From: Lobosporangium transversale
Lineage: Eukaryota > Mortierellomycota > Mortierellomycetes > Mortierellales > Mortierellaceae
Assembly: GCF_002105155.1 (NCBI RefSeq)
Contig: NW_019028986.1
Span: 450,501-514,500 of the forward strand
Length of the DNA stretch: 64,000 nucleotides
Reading direction: 5' to 3'
Shown here: in pieces, positions 44,541-57,328 of the stretch
How the letters are laid out: each line of letters starts with the position of its first letter
Numbering within the stretch: position 1 is the first letter of the stretch
Program-made: the position numbers and the translations under genes
Notes under the pieces: model-generated
Told to the model about the DNA's origin: nothing
Databases searched by the model: none
What the model saw: only the letters and a program-made list of their open reading frames with translations

Positions 44541-47422
44541 TTAACTACGACTGCGTATCGCTTCCTCTCCCTGGCTTACTGCATACGGATACCCATGTGG
44601 ATTGGTACCATGTAAATGCAGTGGTTGATGCTGATATTGTGGTGGGTGTTGGGCTGGATAGTCTTGGAAATGGTTGTGCTGTCCAAGGATTTGCCCTGTT
44701 TGACCATTTCCTGCATGGGGTTGAGAATGGCCATGAAGTTGGTGCTGTGACGATAGTGATTGAGGAGGCTGTAGTCCTAACGGGTGTGCATGAACATGCG
44801 TTGAAGGAGATATTTCATAATGTTGGTATGAGTAATGGCCTTGTGGCGGATATGTCGGGTGGGACTGTTGAGTGGATGGAGGGCCATGTCCATTTGACGC
44901 ATTTGATGGATACAAATGGGAAGTGGGGGGTGATGGTCCTGTTCGACGTCCGAAATCATGCTCGTGTCCACGACTAGGACCTCCACCTTCCTCATAAATC
45001 ATTGATTCAGAGCCTTGAGGAGCAGGTTGGGTGTTATTATATTGAGAGACCTGCATATTATCATAAGAATCATAGTCCGCTAGTCCTCTGTTAGGTCCCA
45101 TCCCAACTGTGCCGCTTGAAGACGCACCTTGTCGAATATCCATTCTGGTCTGCTGATTAGCTACAGAAGATGAACTAGGTGGATATGGTGCCCTGGAAGG
45201 GGTGGACGAAGAGATAGAGCGACCATGACCATAAGATGAACGGCTCTCTTGGCCGTAATCGACAGATGTTGGCCGCTGCACAGTAGGCTCATGAGGATGG
45301 CCCGAATAAGGGGCCGTTGGACTCCCTCGGGTATAGTGACCATTTCCAGAGCCTAAACCATGCATTGCCTGAGCTTGTCCATCTTGATGTCCCTGATAAT
45401 TAGAAGCGGTATGTACACTATGTCGTGACGCTCCATCACTTCCGCGATCGTGATGAAACAAATCTTGTCCACGTGCACCAGCAGGGATACTGTCGTTCAA
45501 TTGTGAATAGGCTTTGGCTGGCAATGGTGTGGCTTGTGGAAAATGAGGCATGGATTGAGCACGAAAACTTGATTGTCGCGGAGATAAAGACGCCAAGGAT
45601 TCCCTCCGATTGCTTGCCAGATCTTTAGATCCATGGCTCGACTGTGCTGACGGCGCACTTGTATATGATGGATAAGTGTGAATACCATAGCGTCTTTGAT
45701 CGGAGGCAGTACCTTCTTGGTAGGCGGGTAGATATTGAATAGAGCCTGTCGACTGGATACCACGCTTCGGAACTAGATCACCCGATTCTGGATATTTCTC
45801 ATGAGAGAGCGGATGGGGCGCTATTGGCTGTTGAGGCCTAGAATACAAGTCAAGATGATTAGGGTGTCTCGGCCTGGTGGACGAAGACTCTTGGTTTACA
45901 TGTGCATGACCCTCCGAATATTGATCACGGGCTATGTGAGATGGGTGTTGTAACGATGGCGGCTGATGAGGGTCCAAAGAATGCTGGAATGAGGAGCCAG
46001 TTTGAAGCTTCGATGGATGCTCACGCTCATATGGGTTTGATGATAAGGATCGACGGTGATGGTCATCTGCATAAGGCGTCAGGGCTCCATAGTCAATTGG
46101 TCTCTGACCCCCTGCTGCGTCATATCCTTGGCGTGGAGGAATATAGGCGTATGGAGGATCTGAAGCAGCAGACCGTGCTGCAAATGGTTGAGAGCGGGAT
46201 AGATGAGGAGCCTTTGGATGCTCTTTTGAAAAGTATTGCGGCATTGGTTGACTCTCCCTTGCAGGCCGCTGTGAGCTGGCGGATCCTTGAGGTTCATAAA
46301 GAGTCGGTGACTCAAGGGTGGTATCTCGATACATTCCTGGTCCACTTCCACGTCTCGACTCATCACGATTCCCAGGCAATTGGGCACCGCTAGGATGCAT
46401 ATACGATGTTTCTGATGGTGCATCGCTCTTATGCACTCCCGAGTGATCTTGCCCTGGGGGACGGCAGAACGTCGTATCTATCGCCATTGACACTGATTCA
46501 GGCAGCTGGCTTGGTGCACCATGCCTACTTTGTGCAGGTGCTCCACGGTATTTCATAGAAACATCTTGCCTAATAGAGGGCGGACTGGAAAGACCTCTCT
46601 CCTGCATCATAGGAGTAGAATCCTGCGGGCGCATGCGATAATCGTCCATTTGTTGGTCTGTACGTACACCACTACCATCCGGTCCTGTATTCGAGTCAAT
46701 ATGAGAAGGGTCTTCTGTAATTCTAATATTGGAAACACGACGACGTACGAATGGGCCATCATCAGAATATACTTGGTGCTGTTGTGGGATTGATCTCTGT
46801 TCTTCGGCTGAACCTGATACTGTCTGATACTCTAGATTATCTGGCGCACGGCTTCTCCAAAGCGCGCCACTTCTGTTACTCTGGCTGGACCGACGTTCGG
46901 GATCATGACTGTGTATGATTTCTTTTGATCGAGTTGGCGTTGCTTCATCTATGGTTTCAGGTATATCAAGCGTTAAAGACGATCAGCACGAAATAAAATA
47001 ATAATAATAAGCTATATACTTTTGCAATGCACTGACCTCGTTTTGAATCATTGTCTCGTGTTCCTGAAGTTCTACGTTTGGATATAGTTCGTGTATCAGA
47101 TATTATTGAGTCTTCTTCATCCTGTGACTCGGTTCGGTCGATCTGTTCCCGCTGCTGCATGTCCGTAGGACTTTGAGATGTTGGGCCGGTCAGATACTCG
47201 CCTCTGCTTCGCCTGTACGAAGTAAATAGTTCTAGTGAGTTTGGTAATTAAGAAACTCTTGAGTGACAAGACAATTCAGTACATAGTAAACATACTTTTT
47301 GGGTCTAACTTCCTTCCGTATCCGGATTTTGAGCCCTTGCTCCGCAAAGTACTGTGATAGCTGTGTTGATTCTATTGGGTATAAAAACAAAAAAGGTAAT
47401 GATGATAGTAAGAGTGAGGAAC

Positions 47423-47458
<36 letters not shown>

Positions 47459-48312
47459 AGACTGGGCGAATTTACGGTATTACCTTCCATGCCAGGAAAT
47501 TTTTTCGCAGAGTACACGACGAGCGGCTCTGAGATGACATATGCACAAAAGTGGACGTCTTTTCTATAGAGCATATATTAGAAAGGGGGAGCGGGGGAAG
47601 ATGAATAAAGATGGAACTGGAGCGACATCAATTTTGATAGCCATATCAACAGTAGTATTAAAAAGCCTTACCCAACCATTTCATATAGACAAAACTTGAG
47701 ACGATAGGTGCCCTCCATTCGCACGGATAAGTCCGGAAAAACAAAGAAACCAGATTCTGTACCATTGTCTTCGAAGTCTTTCAACGGGTAAAGTGAAGAG
47801 ACAGAAGACCCTGTAGTAGCTTTGGTCCTGTTGTCTTTGAACAGGTGCATGTCCTCTTTTGAACGCGTATCCTTGATCAACAGTACATCCTCACGCGTAT
47901 CTTTCTCCACCAACGAGGCATGCATAAAATAATAAGGATTTTGCAGGTATGACGTGAAGCCGCCATTACTGTGAAACAGTGGGAATCATGAGAGCAAGAT
48001 ATTAGTATGTCTATTAAGCACCATCGCCCAAAATGATCAATGACTCTAAACTGACTTTTACCAAAGTACCAACAAATTTTATCAGACGAGGGCTTCGTCC
48101 TTGATAAACTGTGTATCTTTGGTTTGCAATTACAGACTACATCAGCCTTGTAAAAAGGCTGATACCCATTTTTGCTTTTTTACTTTTTAAACATACCTCT
48201 TGTTGCCCCCACTTGTCGGAGGCGCTTTGACGATAAGTTGTACAATTGGAGGCGGGTCGATTGGCCTTCGATCGGCTGTATTTTGTGGTATTTCAGATCG
48301 ACCATAATACAT
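44541..48312 (-). CDS. Velvet-domain regulator with long disordered C-terminus
   Basis: Minus-strand exons 48197-48312, 47672-47968, 47484-47563, 47296-47371, 47037-47212 and 44541-46948 give 1050 residues. The velvet domain covers about residues 14-190: ADRRPIDPPPIVQLIVKAPP, SYLQNPYYFMHASL, FPDLSVRMEGTYRLKFCLYE, VYSAKKFPGMEESTQLSQYF and GLKIRIRKEVRP. Velvet proteins are fungal DNA-binding regulators of development and secondary metabolism that act as dimers in the nucleus. The remaining 850 residues are Ser/Pro/Gln/His/Tyr-rich without a recognised domain. The start at 48312 follows an in-frame stop directly; the usual N-terminal velvet strand (the QQP..AR.CG segment) is not seen, so an upstream exon in the 3.5-kb leader may be missing. 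Which velvet class (VosA, VelB or VeA) cannot be decided. Confidence 0.85.
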
Positions 48313-48712
48313 TCAGGAATTGAGCATCATCAGACCAGGGATAGGGAGGCAGATGCAGACAGAATATTGTGGTTTAGAAGAGAGCAATTAAGCAGAATCA
48401 TTCAAAGCACATATAGGATGTGGACAAGAGCTTTTTTTTTATGTTGTCAAGGACAGAGAGGGCCGTGTGCAAAATTGGGATGGGTAAAACATCAAATAAG
48501 AGAGAGTTCAGGTTGACAACAAACGCCTACAGTTACAGGTTACAAAAGGAAGAGATGGGGGAAGAGCGCAAAAACCAAAAAACCAAAATCACGAAACATC
48601 TTTCGAAAATCCTCCGCTCTCAACAATTACAGTAAATAAAAAAAACTCAATTGATGAAATGATGTCTTTCCCTCACCCAGCGTTTCGGCACGAGGGATGA
48701 TACATTGAGTGG

Positions 48713-48749
<37 letters not shown>

Positions 48750-49577
48750 GTCCAAATCCCGGGCCAAGCATTCAAGTATTTATAATATAACACATTGAAC
48801 AACAGATGCAGTCATTTTTAGAAGTATTTGGATGAATGACATCATGCGCATCCTGTTTATCTCTCAATACCCTTATCCCTATTCCCTTTTTCTTTTTTCT
48901 TTTGTAAAAAGGATAAAAAAAAAGGAGTAGAGAGATCGACGCATTTTGCTCCTGCTGAGAGGAGGTCACCAAAGTTAATGGGAGGGAAACAACCGACACC
49001 CGAGCTCAAAAAAGGCATTTGTCGCTTGTAATCTGAAGATCTGTGAGCATTTTATCGTACAATAGAGTAAATACAATCCTTGGGAACCGAAAGAAACAAA
49101 GATGGTGAATGTGTCTGTTTGTTACCCGCTGAACAAGTAGACTGTATACGGTTACGCGTGGTAAATGAAAAAGTAAAACCCAAATTCTATGCTGTCCTAG
49201 AAGCACAAACGGATGTGTTGCAATGTGAATGTTTGTGAACCCGATTTAATGGATGCGAGTGAGTCGGAAAGTGGGAAAGAGAGCGTGAGAGAGAACTTGG
49301 CGGGACATGCTATAAGTTTATCTGAAGTGTGACCAGTTCTTTCTCTCTTTAATTCCCCCAGAAAAAAAGTGTAAAGGAATCAAATAGCTCTTCATGTCTC
49401 GGTCATCCGACGAGTCATTTACAAATCCAATGTGGCCGATCATCACCATCTATATTGTCCTTTATATAACAATAGACTTGCCTTTTTCCCCTACACCGCA
49501 CATGCGCGATTGCTTGGGTTGCTGTCGAAGGATCAATTCATAGGTGCTGAATATGTTGAACGAAAAAAAGAAAAATT

Positions 49578-49608
<31 letters not shown>

Positions 49609-49992
49609 CATTTACTAGTTAGAAAGGTTGACAATTGAAACAAGTCATTGGGCACCATTAAAGAATAAAGAGAAAAAAAAAAAAAAAAAAAAAAAAAAGA
49701 GGCGAAGACATGCTTCATTATTTTTTCTTTTTTTCTTTTTTTCTTTTAATAGTACACAGCAATTGCCCTTACACGTTAGCACGTTGCTCAGGAAGCACCC
49801 GCTGACAGACAGGGGCAAACTGGTAGGAAGGAAGATCATCCGACGCAGGCATGGATCGGAAAATGATCAATTCAATTGGATGGAAAAGGCTCTAAATGGA
49901 CTCCAACTGGTGATGGGTAATGGAAATGGTTTAATGCGAAGTGTGATCTGAGCGCAAAAGGCGGTCTTGGAAGGAGCGCGAGACCTTGGTAA

Positions 49993-50029
<37 letters not shown>

Positions 50030-51042
50030 AGAGAGAGAGAGAGAGAGTGAATGATGTTAAGATAGAGAGTGAAAGAAAGCAAGAGCGAATGTGGGAGTGA
50101 AAGTGAATGAGGATACGATGGCACAAGAGCGAAGGTAGATGAGAAGAATGAGAGGAACAAAGAAAAAGAAAAAAGCGAGGAAATGAAAAAGAGCACTTTG
50201 GAGTAGTTGGATAGCAGGATGGTACGAAGGATACGTGGGATGGCGGTTGCGTTCCCTGTGGAGACAATCCTCTTGATTGGAAAGTAAAATGTGAAGAGTA
50301 GAAAGTGGAGAGTGAAAGGGTCAATGCGAACACAAAGAAAGAGAGAACGAGAGAAGAAGAGAGAAATATAAAAAAAAAGCAAATCATTTTTGGAACCAGG
50401 AGAGTGGTGCAACAGCACTCCAAAAGGTAAAACATTCACACCTCTGTCTCTTCGTATCTTTGGCTCTCTCTCTCCTCTGGAGTCGAAAGAAGTACAAGGG
50501 CATCGCACCGTGCATCATCGTATCTCGTTTGCAGACACACAAAAGTAAAAGAAAATCCTGCACATCAGTTGAAATTCAAACCATGCATAAACTTGAATCC
50601 ATGTTTGTGTACAGTGACCCCAGTTCTTGGGAGATTCTTTTTTTTTTTTTTTTTTTTTAGTTCACTTCTCTCTCCTTTTCAATGCTTTTACAATTGCAAG
50701 TGAAGTGCCAAGACGAATAGGGGGGAGACATTATTGCATTGTTATGTGGTTACAAACCAAGATAGAAAAATAGACTACGTGTTTGCACAACCTGTCTTTC
50801 CCAGAAAGCATAATGTAATGCAACAAAAGGAATCCGTTCATGCTTTTCATAAGGGTTATACAGCACCACATTGTTTCAAATATCTGTCAATCTTCATCCA
50901 CTTCACTGGAGAATGAAAGAGAGAGGGAGAGCAATTAATGAAAAGAGCAGGAGCAACTGTGCTGTATTAAAATCATTCTGTTAAAAAATATATAAAATAT
51001 ATAAAATAAAAAGGGGGGCAGTGAATTTTAGGGGGCTACAAG

Positions 51043-51073
<31 letters not shown>

Positions 51074-51822
51074 TGTAGCTACCTCTTTTCTTTTGCAACA
51101 AGGCCAACCTATAGGTATATCTTCATGACGCATGCACTCATCGATGATAAAGAAGATTGGATAGCATCAACATTGCTTAGGATCAAGCTGAACTGAACAA
51201 TAATATCCACTGAGCTTAATTTTCGAACCATCATGATTTATGCACGCTTTTTTTATTTTTATTTTTTATTTTTTTAAACCGAAATCTTCAGAGTGAACGA
51301 TATCTACTTCATGTCATTACGACATTCGGAGAAAAAGAAAGCCAAACTAGTGATAATATAATGGTAATACAGCTGGAGCCCTATAGAGATGAAGGTAGTC
51401 CATACTAATGGCAATGGGTAGATCTGCAAAGGAAAAAAAAAAAAATAAATAAAAAAAATAAAAGAGCCGTTGTTTTCGTCACATCTTTATTTCTTATTTT
51501 ATTCCGTTGTGCTGGGTTCTGTTCCCTTTGTTGGTAATGCAGCCCGAGATCTCGGGGTCCGAATCATTTTGCTTTGTGTCTCTTACACAGACACACCACG
51601 CTCACTTTCTACACAAACATACATGCAGACGATACACATGTCTCCATCTCTCTCCTCCGTCCTTCCTTTTCTCTTTTCTTTTTTTTTTTTTTTTTTTTTT
51701 TACGAGGCGATGTTGGTGTAGAGCCAGTAAAGTATCAATGCTCATTAGATTTACTGGAGAATCAGAGAGTGTAAAGCGATGATGTTCATTCTATTTTAAT
51801 AATCATTAACTTTCTATACGAG
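48313..51822. promoter_or_regulatory. Long upstream region of the velvet gene, low complexity
   Basis: There are long mononucleotide runs (48713-48750, 49578-49610, 49996-50026, 51045-51067), a GA dinucleotide array at 50027-50047, and an A/G-rich + strand between 50000 and 50500, i.e. CT-rich on the velvet coding strand. That fits a long 5' leader of the minus-strand velvet gene. Open frames here are low-complexity artefacts. The missing N-terminal velvet exon, if any, would be in this region, but I could not find it. Confidence 0.45.
50027..50047. repeat. GA dinucleotide microsatellite next to a poly(A) run
   Basis: About ten GA units directly follow a 31-nt A run (49996-50026). Confidence 0.9.
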
Positions 51823-54159
51823 CTACGTTGGCCGATGCTTCTTCAAGAGACTTCGCTTTCGTGCAATCGTAAGTGGAGCTGTGGACTTCTCCTCCCCTTC
51901 TAAATTAGGCCTTCTACTCATCGTCGGAAGTGTATCGTTTACATTGAATCTCCGTGACGATGTGTCCCAACACTTTACGTTATTATTCTCATCATTTTCT
52001 TTCGCCCTGGTATGAGCAGCATCGATCTCTTTATCTTTGCCCTTGCCCTTAGCCTTGTCCTTGCCCTTAGTATTGCCCTTATCCTTAGTTTCCTCTGTTT
52101 CGAGGTACTCACTTCGCATTCTACCCTTGTCCTTGCTATTTTCATTAGTCTTACCCTCAACAACACGATCATCTATATCGGAATTACAAGGCTGTGAGCT
52201 TTCGTTCAATGAGGGAGCTAAACAGTTCCGTTCGAGAGATGACAGAACTGGATGAAGAGGACCTTGGCTCCGCTTGTTGCTAACAGAGCAATGCGAAGAT
52301 GACGATGGTGGCAATGTCTTTGGAACTACTCTAGGAGATAGTTTTTCGTTCAACGAAATCTCCTGTGGCTCAATATTTGAAGGGCTTTTATATGTTAATG
52401 AGGTGGTAGTGGTATTAGGCTGGGGTATACTGCTGAAGCATCCTTCCATTGCTAAGCTACTGTTCAATGGTGTCTCCAAAGATGTTGGCAATGGATTGAG
52501 AGTACGGTTCATCGGAGCATTTCCTGCGGGGATTCTGATGATCCCCTTCTTTGTATGTTTCTGCCGTTGCCTAGACTCCGCCAGCATGCTTCGAATCGAT
52601 TTTCCGGCCGTCTTAACAATTCCGCTGCCCTTATATTTCTTATTAACAACAACGGGTTTTTCTTCAGGATCTGATTGAGAGCTTGATATGAGGCCCGGAC
52701 CATTACTCTCGACTATTCCAAGGTTCCTCTTCTGAATCTTGTCTGCGTTCGAAGGTACCTGCACGGTAGAAACGATGTCTTCAAATAATGGGTATATAGT
52801 GTCTCGTGGGGCCTCTTCCTGACTCAAAAGCATATCCTTGGTGCTATTAGGAGGAATTGTCTGAGAACTAAGGCCAGGTGAGGGTAACTTGTCAAGGTTC
52901 ATTGCATCCTGTCTGCCACTCATCATAGATGAAGTATTTGATAAAGTGCAGTTATCAGGGGACTCTGTTGAGTCTTCAGATGCTTTTATGGATATCGCCG
53001 CCGATGTCATTTGGGCCTCATCAATCTTCGAAATATCACTGAGTTCAGCGGTGGTATTTTCCAAGTTAGACATAGATATCACATTTCTCCGTGCTTTCAA
53101 ACTTGGCTTTCTGAGTATAGGCTTCAATGTCGTCTTTTTCACCATAGCACTTGGATGAGGCACAAGACAAAGAGATGCGGCTGGAGCATTTGTTATTTGA
53201 GAACTAGATATGGTCGATACAAATGAGTTGGGGTTGCTGCCAGATGGTAATGAATCGGTAGAGTCTGAGTAAATAAGCTGACTAGGCATTGACAATGACG
53301 AGCTTGCCTCTGTCTCCAGAGACTTGATCTCTGGCAGCAATGTAGTTGGGTCTGAAATCCCTGTTGCATATCGCCTCGTGTATTCCCGCGCTTTGTGGAT
53401 GAACAACTCCTTGTTTTCCTTAAACTCACTCGCCTACAATTGTATACAAATGAATGGAGTCGTATGTTAAATGTACATCTGACATAAGTGTATTCATCAA
53501 AGAGAGGACATTTTGTCTGTATTTTTTTTTCCCCTTCACCGAGGAAATAAAGTCCTGGGACGTACAATGTCCGCTAGCAAAGGGTCATCCGGATTAGGGT
53601 CTCCAAGTAGAACTACTAAAGAGGTTAGCATAGTTGGGATACTGATGGCGGGGCCCCATTTGCCTTTGGGTGGACTTTTGAGGATATCAAGGCAGATACG
53701 CCCCTCATCGTCAATATTAGGATGATAGACCTTAGTCAAGAACTGACAACGAGGCGGTTCCAGGGGGTATCTACAGTGGCATTAAAGTAGACAGTTGAGT
53801 TCCATTGTCAACGCGATCTCCTGTTGAATTATATTCACTTGCTATGTTTCTTACTTCTCAGGAATATGAATGTCGAGCTTAAAAGTGCCGTCAGCATAGG
53901 GCGTATCCTTTGGGCCTCTAATTTCTGTTGAGAAAAGCAGCGGCCAGACAAGAGTCATCCATGGCGTTAACGAGCTGGGTTTTACGCGAAGTTTGTTTTA
54001 ATAGTGTACATTGTAAGCTGTCCAGGGCATACCCGCTTGTAGATGCATAATGTTGTCGTCCAAAGGATAACAGATGACGCCCTCTGGAGGCGAGCGTTCC
54101 AAATCTCGAAGTTCTTTTCTCATGCGAATCAAAATCCGCTTTTCTACGATTCCTGACAT
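51823..54159 (-). CDS. UBE2T-like ubiquitin-conjugating enzyme with long C-terminal extension
   Basis: Minus-strand exons 54033-54159, 53855-53924, 53566-53770 and 51823-53433 give 670 residues. The first ~155 form a UBC fold: [40 protein letters not shown], the HPN motif (82-84), catalytic Cys92 in [33 protein letters not shown] and [20 protein letters not shown]. The [18 protein letters not shown] and [10 protein letters not shown] stretches resemble UBE2T (plant UBC37), the E2 working with FANCL in interstrand crosslink repair. The remaining ~515 residues are Ser/Thr-rich with basic blocks ([17 protein letters not shown]) and a Lys/Gly/Asp repeat ([13 protein letters not shown]), absent from the ~197-residue human protein. 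E2 activity is well supported; a Fanconi-type role is inference. It lies 165 bp downstream of PCCA on the same strand. Confidence 0.88.
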
Positions 54160-54324
54160 GCTTGTTTCTTAGTGCAATCGATTCTCAATATCATGGCATG
54201 GTTAAACATATCAAAATGTTCTTATTGGTGGCGTGGCTTCCGTGACTGTATATGTATATCAATCAGACCAATACATTTTTATTCGATAATTGTAAAAAAA
54301 AAACTAAAAAGCTGAGCTGGTCGT

Positions 54325-55794
54325 CTATTTCTTTTCCTCGGTTTTGCCAGCCTCCTTAGACTCATCCTCAAATTCAATCAAAAGCTCTTCACCCGCAACA
54401 GAGTCGCCAGGTTTGACCAGGACGCTCTTGACTTTACCAGCACGCACTGAACGCAGTACGTTAGCCATCTTCATGGCCTCAATGGTTGCAACAGCTGTGC
54501 CTTCAGCAACCACATCACCAACCTTGACATCAACAGAAACAACTGACCCAGGCATGGGCGAGAGAATCATGTTGGTGGTTGAGGCCTTCTCCTTAATGGG
54601 CATGTATTTCGAAAGTGCATGTTGTGCAGGGGTATTGATCGTGATGTCAAACTTTGTTCCCAAGTGTTGAACACGGAAACCAAGGGGAAGTGCGTCCAAA
54701 TACTGGACAGTGACTTCCTCACCATTATCAAACTTGTTAGTAATCAAGGGAGATTCCAATGGCCAGCGAGCTGAGGTTTTGAATGGAGCCATGCCAGGGG
54801 TGTGGATTTCAAACTCATCCTCGCCATTGGCGCCCTTTCCGAGCTTCTCAATCTTAACAGGCATCTTCTCATCCACACCTTGAACTCCAATGAAAAGCTC
54901 CCAGCTGTGAGGCGCTATTCCTTGAAGATCTCCTTTCAAGAGAGCTTCGCGTCCATGACCCCATGCCCAGTTACGAAGTTCGCGTTTGGCATGCATCAAA
55001 CCGGCCAAGGAAACAAGCTGGGCAAGGGAAGTGGGGTTGGGTACATGGCCCTTAAAACCAGTAGGATATTCCTCAGCCAAAAACTTTGTCGAGTACTTGC
55101 CGGAAGCGAAACGGTCATGGGAGACAACCTCACGAAGCAAAGGGATGTTGTGGGTGACGCCCTTGATCACATACGAATCAAGCGCACGCTTCATATTCTC
55201 AATGGCTTCTTCGCGGGTAGCACCATGGGTACAGAGCTTACAAATCATAGGGTCATAGTAAATGCTGATCTCGGACCCTTCGACAATACCAGAGTCACAA
55301 CGCACTTCATTCTGGCCCTTAGTTGAAGTAGGTTCGATATATTTGGACAGACGACCGATGGAAGGCAAGTATTTTTCAGGATCTTCGGCGTAGACACGAG
55401 ATTCAATGGCCCATCCATTGATCTTAATATCCTCCTGCTTAGCGATCAACTTCTGGTTGGCAGCAACACGGATCATTTGCTCAACTAGATCCATACCAGT
55501 GATATATTCTGTAATTGGGTGCTCGACTTGAAGACGGGTATTCATCTCCAAGAAGTAGAAGTTGCGAGCAGAGTCGACCAAAAACTCAACCGTTCCAGCA
55601 GAGGAGTATTTGACATGCTTGGCAAGCATCACAGCTTGTTCACCCATGGCCTTACGAGTCTTTTCGTCAATGTGAGTTGAGGGAGCTTCCTCAATTACTT
55701 TTTGATTTCTTCGCTGAATAGAACACTCGCGCTCAGGCAAATAGAGCTAAATGAATGCAGGTATGAAAAACAGATTACGCTTAGATGCATAAGA

Positions 55795-55829
<35 letters not shown>

Positions 55830-56827
55830 GATGACATTGGCAATAAAAAGGGACATGCTATCAGCTCGTGTGGGGGGCTTGGAGCCTTAATGCACCACTT
55901 ACAGTGTTGCCATGCTTGTCTGAAATGATTTGGATCTCGATATGGCGAGGATTATCGATGAACTTTTCGATCAATAGACGATCATCACCGAAAGAAGCCA
56001 AAGACTCGGTCTTGGCAATTTTGTAGCCATCTCTAACTTCGTCATCATTCCAGGCAATACGCATTCCTTTTCCTCCGCCTCCAGCAGAGGCCTTGAGCAT
56101 GACAGGGTAACCAATCTCTCTGGCTAGAGGAATAAATAGATTAATAAAAAGTATTTTGTGTAGATGCTTAAAAAAATTCCCACGAGTATTTCATACTTTA
56201 TAGTACTTACAGATCTCGAGGGCATGGTCAACATCACGAACAACGCCATTGAAACCAGGAATGATGTTAACCTTGGACTCTTTGGCAATGATCTTACTCT
56301 GAATCTTATCTCCCATTGCCGCCATTGCCTCTTGTGAAGGTCCAATGAAGGTGACACCAGCCTCATCCAAGGCCTTGACAAAGGCTGCGTTCTCAGACAG
56401 GAAACCGTAGCCTAGTTAAATATGGAAGATGCATGGACATGTGTTAGATATCCGAATCTGCAATTTGTGTTCCAGACAAGCACATGTGCATTGTGGTGCC
56501 ATACCAGGGTGTACGGCCTGGGCGCCAGTGTCCTTGATGGCCTTAATAATGTTTGGGATATTAAGATAACTCTGCGAGGTAGGCGCGGGCCCCTATCAAT
56601 GTCAGCAGTTTGGAAAGTAAAGAAACAGAGTCAGAATTATAATCTTATAGGTGGGGGAGTTTAAGTAATGATTCTTGACCAGTGCACCAGGCCATCATGC
56701 CGGACCAAGATTTTTTGACACTTTAGCAAGCAGCTTAAAAAATGAAATCACTTTGAATGATCCATTTGCTGTTGATACAAGTGGTCACTTTCTCATCTCC
56801 TATCCTTGTTGGAAAGCAGAGATGATT

Positions 56828-56863
<36 letters not shown>

Positions 56864-57328
56864 AAATAAAGAATGATTTAACTCATACCACGTTGACAGC
56901 CTCGTCTGCAAGCTGAACATGCAAGCTGTTGACATCAGCATCGGAATGAATGGCAACAGTCTTGATGCCCATCTTCTTTGCAGTCCTAATGACACGGCAT
57001 GCAATCTCTCCTCTGTTGGCGATCAGAATCTTGTCGAATGTCTATTTAGTTTTAGGAGTTGTTTCAAGGTGGTTAACAATTAGAAAAGAAAATTAATACA
57101 GAACAAGTGACCGAGATCACACATAATACAAGATTCTGATCGTTGTGAGAAATGACGTTTTACCTTTCCATATTGCGAGTAGTCATTTGAAGCTTGTAGC
57201 TGTTGTGATGGTGCTGCTGAGGCAGCACGAGGGATGCCAGAGTGAAAGAGGCGCTGACGGGTGGCAGTGAGTGAGCAGACCCATCGACCAGTGGAACGCG
57301 GAATGGCCGCGGCGAGCGAGAGGGACAT
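54325..57328 (-). CDS. PCCA: Propionyl-CoA carboxylase alpha subunit, mitochondrial
   Basis: Minus-strand exons 57164-57328, 56889-57041, 56505-56592, 56211-56411, 55903-56123 and 54325-55746 give 749 residues (human 728). The N-terminus [16 protein letters not shown] is a mitochondrial targeting peptide rich in Arg, Ser and Ala. Then biotin carboxylase: [34 protein letters not shown] (ATP-grasp glycine loop), [41 protein letters not shown] and [18 protein letters not shown]. The C-terminus is the biotin carrier domain with biotinyl Lys702 in EAMKMAN. It carboxylates biotin with ATP and bicarbonate and passes CO2 to PCCB. PCCA rather than methylcrotonyl-CoA carboxylase is indicated by [30 protein letters not shown] and the divergent PCCB neighbour. 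Introns contain long A/T runs. Confidence 0.94.

Noticed and set aside
49867-50508. 213-codon minus-strand open frame
   Set aside because: The same CT-rich artefact on the velvet coding strand, with a poly-Phe run from poly(T).
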